58,504 nt of DNA, taken from Verrucomicrobiota bacterium. GTDB lineage: Bacteria > Verrucomicrobiota > Verrucomicrobiia > Verrucomicrobiales > DEV007. The stretch spans positions 1 through 58,504 of the forward strand of contig QQNE01000012.1 in assembly GCA_003402735.1 (NCBI GenBank). The letters are read 5' to 3'. Of this stretch, positions 32,705 through 41,210 are shown piece by piece; positions within the stretch are counted from its first letter, which is position 1; each line of letters begins with the position of its first letter. A program made the translations under genes and the position numbers. The notes under the pieces are model-generated. The model searched no databases and was not told the origin of the DNA. It saw nothing but the letters and a program-made list of their open reading frames with translations.

Positions 32705-35700
32705 ATGAGCCCCGCCACCAACCGCCACGATCTTCTCCCCGGGACCATTCCCATCCTCCTCCTGGGGTCCGCCGCGTTCGGCGCCCTCTGCCTCTGGTGG
32801 CTGGCCTGCCGTTTGTCGCCCCAAAACGCCAGGGGCCGGGGCGCCATCGCACTCCGCGGGTTCCGGGTGGCTGTCGGTTCCACCGCGATCTGGCTGACTT
32901 GGCAAGTCCTCGGCCGGTTCGTCCTTCTCGAAACCAGCTGGTCCCTCTGGTTCTGCGCCTTTCTCGGGGCCCTCTCCTTCGAAGTCATCCAGTGGCTCTA
33001 CCGCTTCGAGCGCACCTTCCTCTCCCCGGGCCGCGGCCGCACCCTGCTCGCCCTCCGCCTCGCGGCCCTCACCACGCTGCTTCTCATCCTGGTTCAACCT
33101 GTCCTCTCCCGGATGACCCAACGCGAGATCAGCCGCGAGGTCGTGGTCCTGGTCGATGACTCCGAATCCATGCAGCTGACCGATCAGCAAAACACCATCA
33201 GCGGTCAACTCGCCATCGCCCGACTCTTCGCCCCAGAAGCGATCGCCAATCGGCCCGATCTCCAACCGCTCCTCCGCTCAAACCGCTCTTGGCAAGCCGA
33301 ACTCTCCGGTCTGCGGCAAGCCCTCACCGCTCCCTCGGGATCCGACCCGAATCTCCTCGAGCAACTCGTTCAGAGCCACGCCGCCCGGCTCACCGCCTCC
33401 ATCGAGTCGATCCGGCCCAAGCTCCCCGAAGCCCTCGAGCTCCTCGCAAAAGCGGCGGCTGCGGCCCACGGCGACCCCAACCTGCTCCGCCAAGTTCAAG
33501 ATCTGCAGCGCCCGTTCCAGGAACAGCTTCCCCGATCGCTTGAAGAAGCCCGCCGCCAAGCTGAGGCCAAGAACCACACCGCCGTCATCGGCCAACTCCA
33601 GGCCGCCGAAGATCAGATCTCCCTCGTGTTGCGCCAACTCCCCCTCCTCATCAGCCAACTCGACGAGGTCTTTTACCGCAATCTCTCCAACGAGCAGCGC
33701 CAGCTCATCGACAAGGCCGTCGCCCAACCGCGCGCCGAAATCGCACGCCGCTCCCTCCTCCAGAAAGACGCTTCGGGTCGGTCTGTCGTCGATGCCCTCA
33801 AAGCTCGTTACTCCGTCCGATTCATCCGATTCGGTCACGAAGTGGCCGACTTCGACGGCGAGGCCTGGCTCCAGGGAGGACCGCTCACGCCACCGTCCGA
33901 CACCGCCCGCTTCCGCCAGGATACCGACCTCAGCACCGCCCTGGAAGAGGCGATCGCCAAGGTCCCGGCCGAGGCTCTGGGGGGCGTGCTCCTCCTCAGC
34001 GACGGCCGTCACAACACCGAGATCCCCCCGGAGGACGCCGCCCGCCAACTCGGGGCCCAGGGCTCCCCTCTCTGCGCCGTCGCCATCGGGAGCCAAATCG
34101 GTCCCCGGGACGCCTCCGTCATCCGAGTCACCGCCCCGCAATCCATTTACCTGGGAGACCGCGTCGGCGTCCGGGCCGAAGTCAAGCTGGACGGCCTGCA
34201 AGGCCAGAAGGTCCGCGCCCAACTCTTCGCCGCCAACAAGGCGGTGGACGAAGAAATCCTCGATGTTCCAGAGGCGCAATACCGGACCGAACTCCGCTTT
34301 GCCCACGCTCCGCCGGAGAAAGGAATCATCGATTACCGCGTCGAACTCGAACCCATCCAAGGTGAACTCTTCTCCAACAACAACCGATGGGAGTTCAAAT
34401 GCGCGGTCACCGACGACCGCACAAACGTCCTCCTCGTCGATAATTTCCCCCGTTGGGAATTCCGCTACCTCCGCAACCTTTTCTACGGAAGGGACAAATC
34501 CGTGCACCTCCAGTATGTCCTGCTCAACCCGGACAAGATCACTGGCCAGGGGGATCGCCCCTCGATCGCCGCCTCCGCTGCGCGCCCATTCGGCCAGGCC
34601 GAGGCCACCAAGCTGCCAGAGAATGCCGCCGAATGGCGAAAGTTCGACGCCATCATCCTGGGCGATATCCCGCCCGCCGCCATCGACGACGCCACTTGGA
34701 AAGCCATCCGTCAAGCCGTGGCCGAGCGCGGCAGCCTTCTCGTGTTCGTCGCCGGTCCCCGCTATCTCCCGCACGCCGTGCAGAATGCCAGTTTTCAAGA
34801 ATTGCTCCCCGTGTCCCGGCCAGACGCGACATCCGAGATCTCGCTCGAACCGTTCCGGGTGGAATTGACCCAGGCCGGGCAGACCAGCCCCATTCTCCAG
34901 CAATCGCTCAGCGGATCCGTCAACCGTCAAATCTGGGCCGGAATGCCCTCGCTCCCCTGGCGCTGTCCCGCCGGAGCGGTCAAGGAGGGAGCGGAAGTCC
35001 TCGCTTACGCCGTGCCCGAATCCGTCACGGCCCTCGACGGCACCCCCTCATTCTCCGGCGCTCCGGGGGATGTCGAGGCGGCCCTGGAACAGCTCGCCCG
35101 CCGCCGCGAACTCGAACAAAAAAATGCCCTGCTCGTCACCCACCGCTTCGGGCTGGGACGAGTCGTGCTCCTCAATTTCGACAGCACGTGGCGGTTTCGT
35201 TATGGGATCGGCGACACCTACCACCACAAGTTCTGGGGCCAAATCCTCCGTTGGGGCACCGGAGAAAACCTCCGGTCGGGAGGCGAGTTTGTCCGGCTTG
35301 GAACCGATCAACTCTCCTACACCCCCAATTCCCCGATCCAGGTCACCGCACGCATCCTGGACCGCAATCTGCAGCCGGTGACCGGTGGCGGCGTCTACGT
35401 CAGTCTGTTCCGGGGAATCCAGCGCCTGCAACGGCAACAACTCACCTACCGCGAAGGTTCCAACGGCATGTTCGACTGCGCTCTGGAACCGATCGCCACC
35501 GAGGGAGAATACAAACTGGTGCTCGAGGGCGGTGCCGTGGAGCGCTCCCGGCAGGAGTCCGGTCTCGTCTCGGTCGAAACGCCGCTCCTCATCTCCCGCA
35601 CCCGCAGCCCGGTTGAATTCGCCGAACTCACCGCCGACCACGATTCCCTCGCTCAGCTCACGCAGCTCGCCAACGGCGGCTTGGCCCCGGTCACCGACAT

Positions 35701-35851
35701 CCACGGACTGATGGACCGATTCGGTGCTCCCAGCGAAACGGTGCAGGAGCGCCAGGATCTCAAACTCTGGGACAAGTGGCCTCTCCTGCTCCTGTTCCTC
35801 GGATGCATCGGCTTGGAGTGGATTCTGCGCCGCAACGCGGGTCTCAGCTGA
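32705..35851 (+). CDS. Large VWA-domain membrane protein
   Basis: 1048 residues. Several hydrophobic helices occupy about 10-130. A von Willebrand A domain then starts at VVVLVDDSESMQL, with a DxSxS metal-ion site; a ~200-residue helical insert separates it from GGVLLLSDGRHNTE. Amidotransferase-like and Ig-like segments follow (TNVLLVDNFPRWEFRYLRN, GSLLVFVAGPRYLP). One helix (KWPLLLLFLGCIGLEW) anchors the C-terminus. This is the PVC-type VWA protein usually found with MoxR ATPases and BatA proteins. The only BatA protein in the window is 22 kb away. Its 3' end overlaps the convergent mutS by eight bases. Confidence 0.85.
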   Translation: MSPATNRHDLLPGTIPILLLGSAAFGALCLWWLACRLSPQNARGRGAIALRGFRVAVGSTAIWLTWQVLGRFVLLETSWSLWFCAFLGALSFEVIQWLYRFERTFLSPGRGRTLLALRLAALTTLLLILVQPVLSRMTQREISREVVVLVDDSESMQLTDQQNTISGQLAIARLFAPEAIANRPDLQPLLRSNRSWQAELSGLRQALTAPSGSDPNLLEQLVQSHAARLTASIESIRPKLPEALELLAKAAAAAHGDPNLLRQVQDLQRPFQEQLPRSLEEARRQAEAKNHTAVIGQLQAAEDQISLVLRQLPLLISQLDEVFYRNLSNEQRQLIDKAVAQPRAEIARRSLLQKDASGRSVVDALKARYSVRFIRFGHEVADFDGEAWLQGGPLTPPSDTARFRQDTDLSTALEEAIAKVPAEALGGVLLLSDGRHNTEIPPEDAARQLGAQGSPLCAVAIGSQIGPRDASVIRVTAPQSIYLGDRVGVRAEVKLDGLQGQKVRAQLFAANKAVDEEILDVPEAQYRTELRFAHAPPEKGIIDYRVELEPIQGELFSNNNRWEFKCAVTDDRTNVLLVDNFPRWEFRYLRNLFYGRDKSVHLQYVLLNPDKITGQGDRPSIAASAARPFGQAEATKLPENAAEWRKFDAIILGDIPPAAIDDATWKAIRQAVAERGSLLVFVAGPRYLPHAVQNASFQELLPVSRPDATSEISLEPFRVELTQAGQTSPILQQSLSGSVNRQIWAGMPSLPWRCPAGAVKEGAEVLAYAVPESVTALDGTPSFSGAPGDVEAALEQLARRRELEQKNALLVTHRFGLGRVVLLNFDSTWRFRYGIGDTYHHKFWGQILRWGTGENLRSGGEFVRLGTDQLSYTPNSPIQVTARILDRNLQPVTGGGVYVSLFRGIQRLQRQQLTYREGSNGMFDCALEPIATEGEYKLVLEGGAVERSRQESGLVSVETPLLISRTRSPVEFAELTADHDSLAQLTQLANGGLAPVTDIHGLMDRFGAPSETVQERQDLKLWDKWPLLLLFLGCIGLEWILRRNAGLS

Positions 35852-38387
35852 ACAGCGAAAGCTGCGCCGTCTCCGAACCGCCCGGCAGCGTTGCCGCTTT
35901 CCGCGGTCGTGGCCCACCCGGTTTCGCACCCACAGCCGGCAACGATTCCTCTTGCTCCCGGACCACGACCGACGCGGCAACCGAGGCTCCGCCGCCCTCC
36001 AGGCCACCCAAAATTTCCTTGGCCCGTTCCACAATTTGAGTGGGCAACCCGGCCAACCTGGCCACCTGAATGCCGTAGCTGCGATCCGCCGGCCCCGCAA
36101 CCACCCGGCGGAGAAACACGATCTCATCGTTCCACTCCCGCACCGCAACGTGGTAATTTTGCACCGCGGGACGCTCCAGCGAAAGCGCTGTCAATTCGTG
36201 GTAGTGGGTGGCGAATAAGGTCCGCGGCCCCAAAACGTCGTGAAGATATTCCGCGACGCTCCAGGCAATCGAAAGTCCATCGAACGTCGAAGTTCCGCGT
36301 CCGATCTCGTCCAGGATGACCAAGCTGTTTGCCGTGGCGTTGTTCACGATGAGCGCCGTCTCATTCATCTCCACCATGAAAGTCGATTGCCCCCGGGACA
36401 AATCGTCATTGGCCCCGACCCGCGTGAAGATTCGGTCCACCAGTCCGATTTCCGCACGCTCCGCCGGAACCCAACTTCCGATCTGTGCCATCAAGGTGAT
36501 CAGGGCCACCTGCCGGATGTAGGTCGATTTGCCTGCCATGTTCGGCCCGGTGATCAGCAGCAACCGGTTCTTCTCCCCATCCAACAACGTGCTGTTGGGA
36601 ACGAATTTCTCCTCCCCGATGTTCTGGTCCAACACCGGATGACGACCGTTCACAATCACCAGATTCCGGGTCTCGTTCAGCTCCGGTCTCGTGTAGCGGA
36701 AGAGCCGCGCCGTTTCCGCCAATCCGGAAAGCACATCCAGCTCCGCCAGCGCCGCTGCCGTGTCTTGAATTTCCTCCCGGTGTTCCAATACCGATTCCCT
36801 CAACAACGCGAACTCCTCTGCCTCCAATTGCCGCGCCCGCTCGTCCGCCCCCAGAATCTTGTCCTCGATCGTCTTCAGATCCGGCGTGATGAACCGCTCC
36901 CCTTGCACGGTGGTCTGCTTGCGGATGTAATCGGTCGGCACCGCATCCAAATTCGCTTTGGTGATTTCGATGAAATAGCCGAACACCGCGTTGTATTTGA
37001 TCTTGAGAGACCGGATCCCGGTCCGCTCGATCTCCTTGGCCTGCAGGTCGGCGATCCACTGTTTCCCCTGCGACGACGCCGCCCGGAGCTGATCCAGTTC
37101 CGCGCTGAAGCCGTCCCGGAAAATCCCTCCTTCCTTGGCGGAGACCGGCGGCTCCTCCACGAGGGCCACGGCCAAAGACTCCACCAACTCGGGAAACGCC
37201 CGCAAACGCGGCGCCAACTGTTTCACCAACGGTTCGGCCGATCCCAGAGCCTCCACATGGGCCTTCACATTCGGCATCTCCGCCAGACTCGTCCCCAGGG
37301 TCTGCAGGTCCCGCGGACTCCCGGACCCCTGACTCAAACGCGCCACAATCCGCTCCAAATCCCGCACCTGACGCAGGCCTTCCTGGATCTGGTTGAGAAC
37401 AAAAGGCTGCCCCACCATCGCCCCAATCAAGCCCTGACGCGCCTGCAACGTTTCCAGATCCCGCAGCGGCCGCAGCACCCAGTCCCGCAACGTGCGGGCC
37501 CCCATCGGCGTCCGCGTCCGGTCCAGCGCGTGCAACAGCGTGTGCTTCGCGCCAGCCCGACACTGCGTCAGCTCGAGATTCGCCTGGCTGGCGGCGTCAA
37601 TCAACACATGCCGCTCCCCAATCCACGGACGCAACCGCTGAAGGTGCGACAGGTCACGGCGCATCTGGCTCCCCAGATAATGCAGGATCGCCCCCGCCGC
37701 GCCGATGGCTGCCGTCATCCCCCCGCACCCGAATCCATCCAGACTGTGCACCTTGAAATGGCGCTTCAACAAATGCTGCGCCTGGTCCGCCAGAAACGCG
37801 TAGCCGTCATAGGAACGAACCCCGGTGATTTCCCAGTCCCCGTGCTGTTCCTCACTCACCAGGATTTCCGAGGGCCGTGCCCGCGCCAGTTCATCCTCCA
37901 GGGCCACGCCGTCCCCAAACTCCGCCACCCGGAACTCTCCGGTGGTGTGATCCAACAGCGCCAGCCCAAACACATTCCCCTGACGCAACACCGCTGCCAG
38001 GTAGTTGGGGCGGTCCGACTCGAGCAGATTCGCGTCCTCGATTGTCCCCGCACTGATCACCTGGGTCACCTCGCGCTCCACAATTTTTCCCGGTTGCGCC
38101 TCTCCCTTCTGCTCCGCGATCGCAACGCGTTTCCCGGCCTTCACCAACCGTCCGATGTATCCCTGCGCCGCGTGATGCGGAACCCCGCACATCGGCATCC
38201 CGTTCCGCTTGGTCAACGCCACGTCAAGGATCGGTGCCGCTTCCTTGGCGTCCTCAAAAAACAACTCGTAAAAGTCCCCCAACCGGAACATCAACAACAC
38301 GTCGTCCGGCAAGTTCCGCCGGATCGCGGTGTATTGCTGCATCATCGGTGTCATCCCGTTCTTCTCGCCCCAACCCATGGCATGCAT
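35844..38387 (-). CDS. mutS: DNA mismatch repair protein MutS
   Basis: 847 residues; recognises mismatches and starts methyl-independent or strand-nick-directed repair. The mismatch-reading motif GDFYELFF has Phe39 and Glu41. Walker A is GPNMAGKSTYIRQ, Walker B is VILDEIGRGTSTFDG and the ATPase region ends with ATHYHEL. The C-terminus is short and ends QLSLFS, a beta-clamp-type peptide (QLxLF). The start ATG at 38387 follows a purine-rich GGGGAGAGGG. No mutL nearby. Confidence 0.95.
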   Translation of the reverse strand: MHAMGWGEKNGMTPMMQQYTAIRRNLPDDVLLMFRLGDFYELFFEDAKEAAPILDVALTKRNGMPMCGVPHHAAQGYIGRLVKAGKRVAIAEQKGEAQPGKIVEREVTQVISAGTIEDANLLESDRPNYLAAVLRQGNVFGLALLDHTTGEFRVAEFGDGVALEDELARARPSEILVSEEQHGDWEITGVRSYDGYAFLADQAQHLLKRHFKVHSLDGFGCGGMTAAIGAAGAILHYLGSQMRRDLSHLQRLRPWIGERHVLIDAASQANLELTQCRAGAKHTLLHALDRTRTPMGARTLRDWVLRPLRDLETLQARQGLIGAMVGQPFVLNQIQEGLRQVRDLERIVARLSQGSGSPRDLQTLGTSLAEMPNVKAHVEALGSAEPLVKQLAPRLRAFPELVESLAVALVEEPPVSAKEGGIFRDGFSAELDQLRAASSQGKQWIADLQAKEIERTGIRSLKIKYNAVFGYFIEITKANLDAVPTDYIRKQTTVQGERFITPDLKTIEDKILGADERARQLEAEEFALLRESVLEHREEIQDTAAALAELDVLSGLAETARLFRYTRPELNETRNLVIVNGRHPVLDQNIGEEKFVPNSTLLDGEKNRLLLITGPNMAGKSTYIRQVALITLMAQIGSWVPAERAEIGLVDRIFTRVGANDDLSRGQSTFMVEMNETALIVNNATANSLVILDEIGRGTSTFDGLSIAWSVAEYLHDVLGPRTLFATHYHELTALSLERPAVQNYHVAVREWNDEIVFLRRVVAGPADRSYGIQVARLAGLPTQIVERAKEILGGLEGGGASVAASVVVREQEESLPAVGAKPGGPRPRKAATLPGGSETAQLSLFS

Positions 38388-38526
38388 GCTAGTGTCCCTC
38401 TCCCCTTTCTTCTAGCATTTTTTCCCTCTCTTCCGTCCAACCCCGCAAAATCCCAGGCCAGCATTGAATTCCCCGCCAGCTCCAGTTACATTCTCGCCGT
38501 CCGCCCTCCCGCATCCACTGTTGCCC

Positions 38527-39342
38527 ATGTTCCCGGCCCGCCTCTTCCTCCCATTCGCTCTCCTCTCCGCAGCCCTCCTGCCCGCTTGCCAGGTCGCCGG
38601 TCCCTCCGCCACCAAACCCGGCGCTTGGCGCAAGGGATATCAAGACGCGAATGCCAAATACGCCGCCAAACCCGGTTGGAATCAGGCACCTCATCTTCCC
38701 GGAAAACCGTTTTACCCGCAGACCACCTATTCGTCCGTCCCCGTCCCCGAGCCCTTCATCGCCATGACGTTCGACGACGGACCTCACCCCTCCAACACCC
38801 CGCGCCTTCTCGACCTCCTCAAACAGCGCAACATCAAAGCCACCTTCTTCGTTGTCGGTTCCAACTCCCAGGCCTATCCCCAGATCCTCAAGCGCATCAC
38901 CGCCGAAGGCCACGAAATCGCCAACCACACCTGGACCCACGCCAACATCACAAACCTTTCCACGGATGCCCTGCGCCGCGAACTCAACGACAGCCGCGAT
39001 GCCATCGTCAAGGCTACCGGCGTCACTCCCACCCTCTTCCGTCCCCCCTACGGCGCCACCAACGCCAACCTCAAGGCCCTCATCAAATCCGAATTCGGTT
39101 ACCCTTCCATCATCTGGTCCGTCGATCCGGAGGACTGGAAACGCCCAGGCGTCTCCGTCGTCGCCGATCGCCTCGTCGCCGGAGCCCGCCCAGGCGCCAT
39201 CCTCCTGGCTCACGACATCCACAAACCCACCATCGATGCCATGCCGTCCGCCCTCGACCGCCTGCTCGCCAAAGGATTTCGCTTCGTGACCGTCTCCCAA
39301 CTGATCGCGCTTGGACAAAAGGCCGGCACCACCGCTCCCTGA
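38527..39342 (+). CDS. Polysaccharide deacetylase lipoprotein (NodB domain)
   Basis: 271 residues from ATG 38527, which places the lipobox Cys at residue 21 (ALLPAC). The NodB catalytic set is complete: D83-D84 (MTFDDGPHPSNT), zinc His134 and His138 (NHTWTH), RPPYGAT and a terminal LAHDIH. Such enzymes remove N-acetyl groups from peptidoglycan GlcNAc or other amino-sugar polymers at the cell surface. Substrate cannot be assigned. It reads divergently from mutS and 75 bases before the GTPase gene. Confidence 0.9.
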   Translation: MFPARLFLPFALLSAALLPACQVAGPSATKPGAWRKGYQDANAKYAAKPGWNQAPHLPGKPFYPQTTYSSVPVPEPFIAMTFDDGPHPSNTPRLLDLLKQRNIKATFFVVGSNSQAYPQILKRITAEGHEIANHTWTHANITNLSTDALRRELNDSRDAIVKATGVTPTLFRPPYGATNANLKALIKSEFGYPSIIWSVDPEDWKRPGVSVVADRLVAGARPGAILLAHDIHKPTIDAMPSALDRLLAKGFRFVTVSQLIALGQKAGTTAP

Positions 39343-39417
39343 CCTCGTGAAAACGAATCGTTGCCCGCACCTCACCCCGGCTTCCGGGCCTTTCGCCCGC
39401 GCCCCCCGCATTCCGTG

Positions 39418-41181
39418 ATGGAAGCCCAACTCGGAGACGCCTACTTCGACACCCGCGGCCGCCTCGGGTCCGCCATCTATGGCCTGTCCAAGCTCGTCGA
39501 GGAGATCGAACTCGATCGCGTCCAGTATCTTCTCCTCCAAAGCCTCCTCCAAAGCCTGAGGGAACCCTTCCTCTTCGTCGTCGTCGGAGAGGTCAATGCC
39601 GGCAAATCCACCCTGCTCAACGCCCTTTTCGGCCAATCCTTCTGCGAAACCGCCGCTCTCCCGATGACCTCGGAGATTTGCCTGTTCAAATACGGCGCCT
39701 ACGAAAAGGACATCTGCATCACCGACACCCTGACCGAGCTCTACCGTCCTAACGAATTCCTCAAGGATTTCAACATCGTCGACACCCCGGGGACCAACTC
39801 GATCATGGAGCATCACCAGGAGATCACGGAACGGTTCATCCCGATGGCCGACCTCGTCATCTTCACCTTCTCCGTCGTCAATCCCTGGGGGGCCAGCGCC
39901 TGGTCTCTCCTCGGAAAAATCCATCAGCAGTGGTACAAAAACATCATCTTCGCCCTCCAGCAGTGCGACCTCCGCGAGCCCGATGAAATCGAGGCCATCA
40001 TCGAGCACATCAAGGTCACTTCCAAGCAACGACTCGGCACCATCTTCCCCATTTTCCCCGTCTCCGGCAAAAAGGCGTTCCTCTCCAAAACCACCGCGCT
40101 CGACAAGGAACGCCTCTGGAAGGAGAGCCGTTTCGAGCACCTCGAAGCCCATATCGCCGGGGTCGTCGATTCTCCCCGCATCCGCGAACAAAAACTCGGC
40201 AACGCCAGCCGCTCCGCCCGGGTCGTCCTCCGCCAAGCCCAGGAAAAACTCGAGGCGGGGGCCCGCATCCTCAAGGCCGATGAAGAATTGATCGGAGGAC
40301 TCGGCGCCGAAGTCTCCACCCAACGCGACCGCACCCTCCATCGCGCCGGAGCCCTCCGCCGTCTCATCGACAGCGAATACGTCGCCAACGCCATGCGGGC
40401 CACCCGGCGTTTCCAAGATCACCTCGGCTTTGCCCCCCAGGATCGCCAGGGCTCCCCGGATGCCATCGAGAAAGAAATCCTCAACGGTCTCACCGAAGTC
40501 GCCCGCCGCGAAGCCGAAACCGCCGCCTCGGCCATTGCCGAGGATCTGCAGGACCTTTGGCGTCGCCTCGCCGAAAACATGCAGGAACACTTCAATTTCC
40601 GCCTCCGGGTCGGCACGGAATCCGGTGAACCCGAGTGGACTCCCCAACGGGAACACCTCCGGTCCCGTCTCCTCGCCACGCTCGCGGGCGAAATCTCCAA
40701 ACTGCAGCTCAGCGCCCTCCTCAACCGGCGTCTCGCGTCCCGCCGCAGTGTCCTGGCCGGTTTCACCGCCGGGGGTCTCGCCGCCATCGGCACCGCGGCT
40801 TGCCTGATCCATTTCCACGTCCTTCCCACCGCCCAACACACCACCGCCTCACTCCTCGCCGCCATCGTCGCCGTCCTCGCCGCCATCGGAGGCGCCCTGT
40901 TCGCCCGCCGCAACAGCCGCACCTTGGTCGAACTCCTCGCAGAACATTTCGAGGCTGAACGGGATCAGCTGAACATCGCCGTCAAAGAGGAACTCACCCG
41001 GGAGGTCAACGGATTCTTCGACGACTTTATCCATCTCTTCGACCCGCTTCACCGTCTCTGCGACGAACACCGGCTCCGCTACCAACCGCAGATCACTGAA
41101 CTCAACCGCCTCGCCGATGCCCTCGACGAGGTCGATCTGCTCATCGGTCTTCCCGCCGCCCGTCCCCCGGCGAATTCATAG
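39418..41181 (+). CDS. Dynamin-like GTPase with two C-terminal membrane helices
   Basis: 587 residues. G1 is GEVNAGKST (57-65), G2 the Thr of LPMTSEI, G3 NIVDTPGTNS and G4-like ALQQCDLREP, which replaces the usual NKxD with QQCD. A long helical stalk follows (EIEAIIEHIKV, VLRQAQEKLEAGARI). Two adjacent hydrophobic helices at about 460-505 (AAIGTAACLIHFHVLP, ASLLAAIVAVLAAIGGALF) form a membrane paddle like that of bacterial dynamin-like proteins. It should tubulate or fuse membranes. Most bacterial dynamins occur in pairs; this one stands alone. ATG 39418 is used; a GTG lies three bases before it. Confidence 0.85.
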   Translation: MEAQLGDAYFDTRGRLGSAIYGLSKLVEEIELDRVQYLLLQSLLQSLREPFLFVVVGEVNAGKSTLLNALFGQSFCETAALPMTSEICLFKYGAYEKDICITDTLTELYRPNEFLKDFNIVDTPGTNSIMEHHQEITERFIPMADLVIFTFSVVNPWGASAWSLLGKIHQQWYKNIIFALQQCDLREPDEIEAIIEHIKVTSKQRLGTIFPIFPVSGKKAFLSKTTALDKERLWKESRFEHLEAHIAGVVDSPRIREQKLGNASRSARVVLRQAQEKLEAGARILKADEELIGGLGAEVSTQRDRTLHRAGALRRLIDSEYVANAMRATRRFQDHLGFAPQDRQGSPDAIEKEILNGLTEVARREAETAASAIAEDLQDLWRRLAENMQEHFNFRLRVGTESGEPEWTPQREHLRSRLLATLAGEISKLQLSALLNRRLASRRSVLAGFTAGGLAAIGTAACLIHFHVLPTAQHTTASLLAAIVAVLAAIGGALFARRNSRTLVELLAEHFEAERDQLNIAVKEELTREVNGFFDDFIHLFDPLHRLCDEHRLRYQPQITELNRLADALDEVDLLIGLPAARPPANS

Positions 41182-41210
41182 GCCCCGTTGCCAATTCTTC
41201 AAGGTCGGCA

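Noticed and set aside
36240-39350. A 1036-codon open frame on the + strand
   Set aside because: It runs antisense through mutS and out of frame through the deacetylase. Both of those have full catalytic motifs, and this frame has no family similarity.
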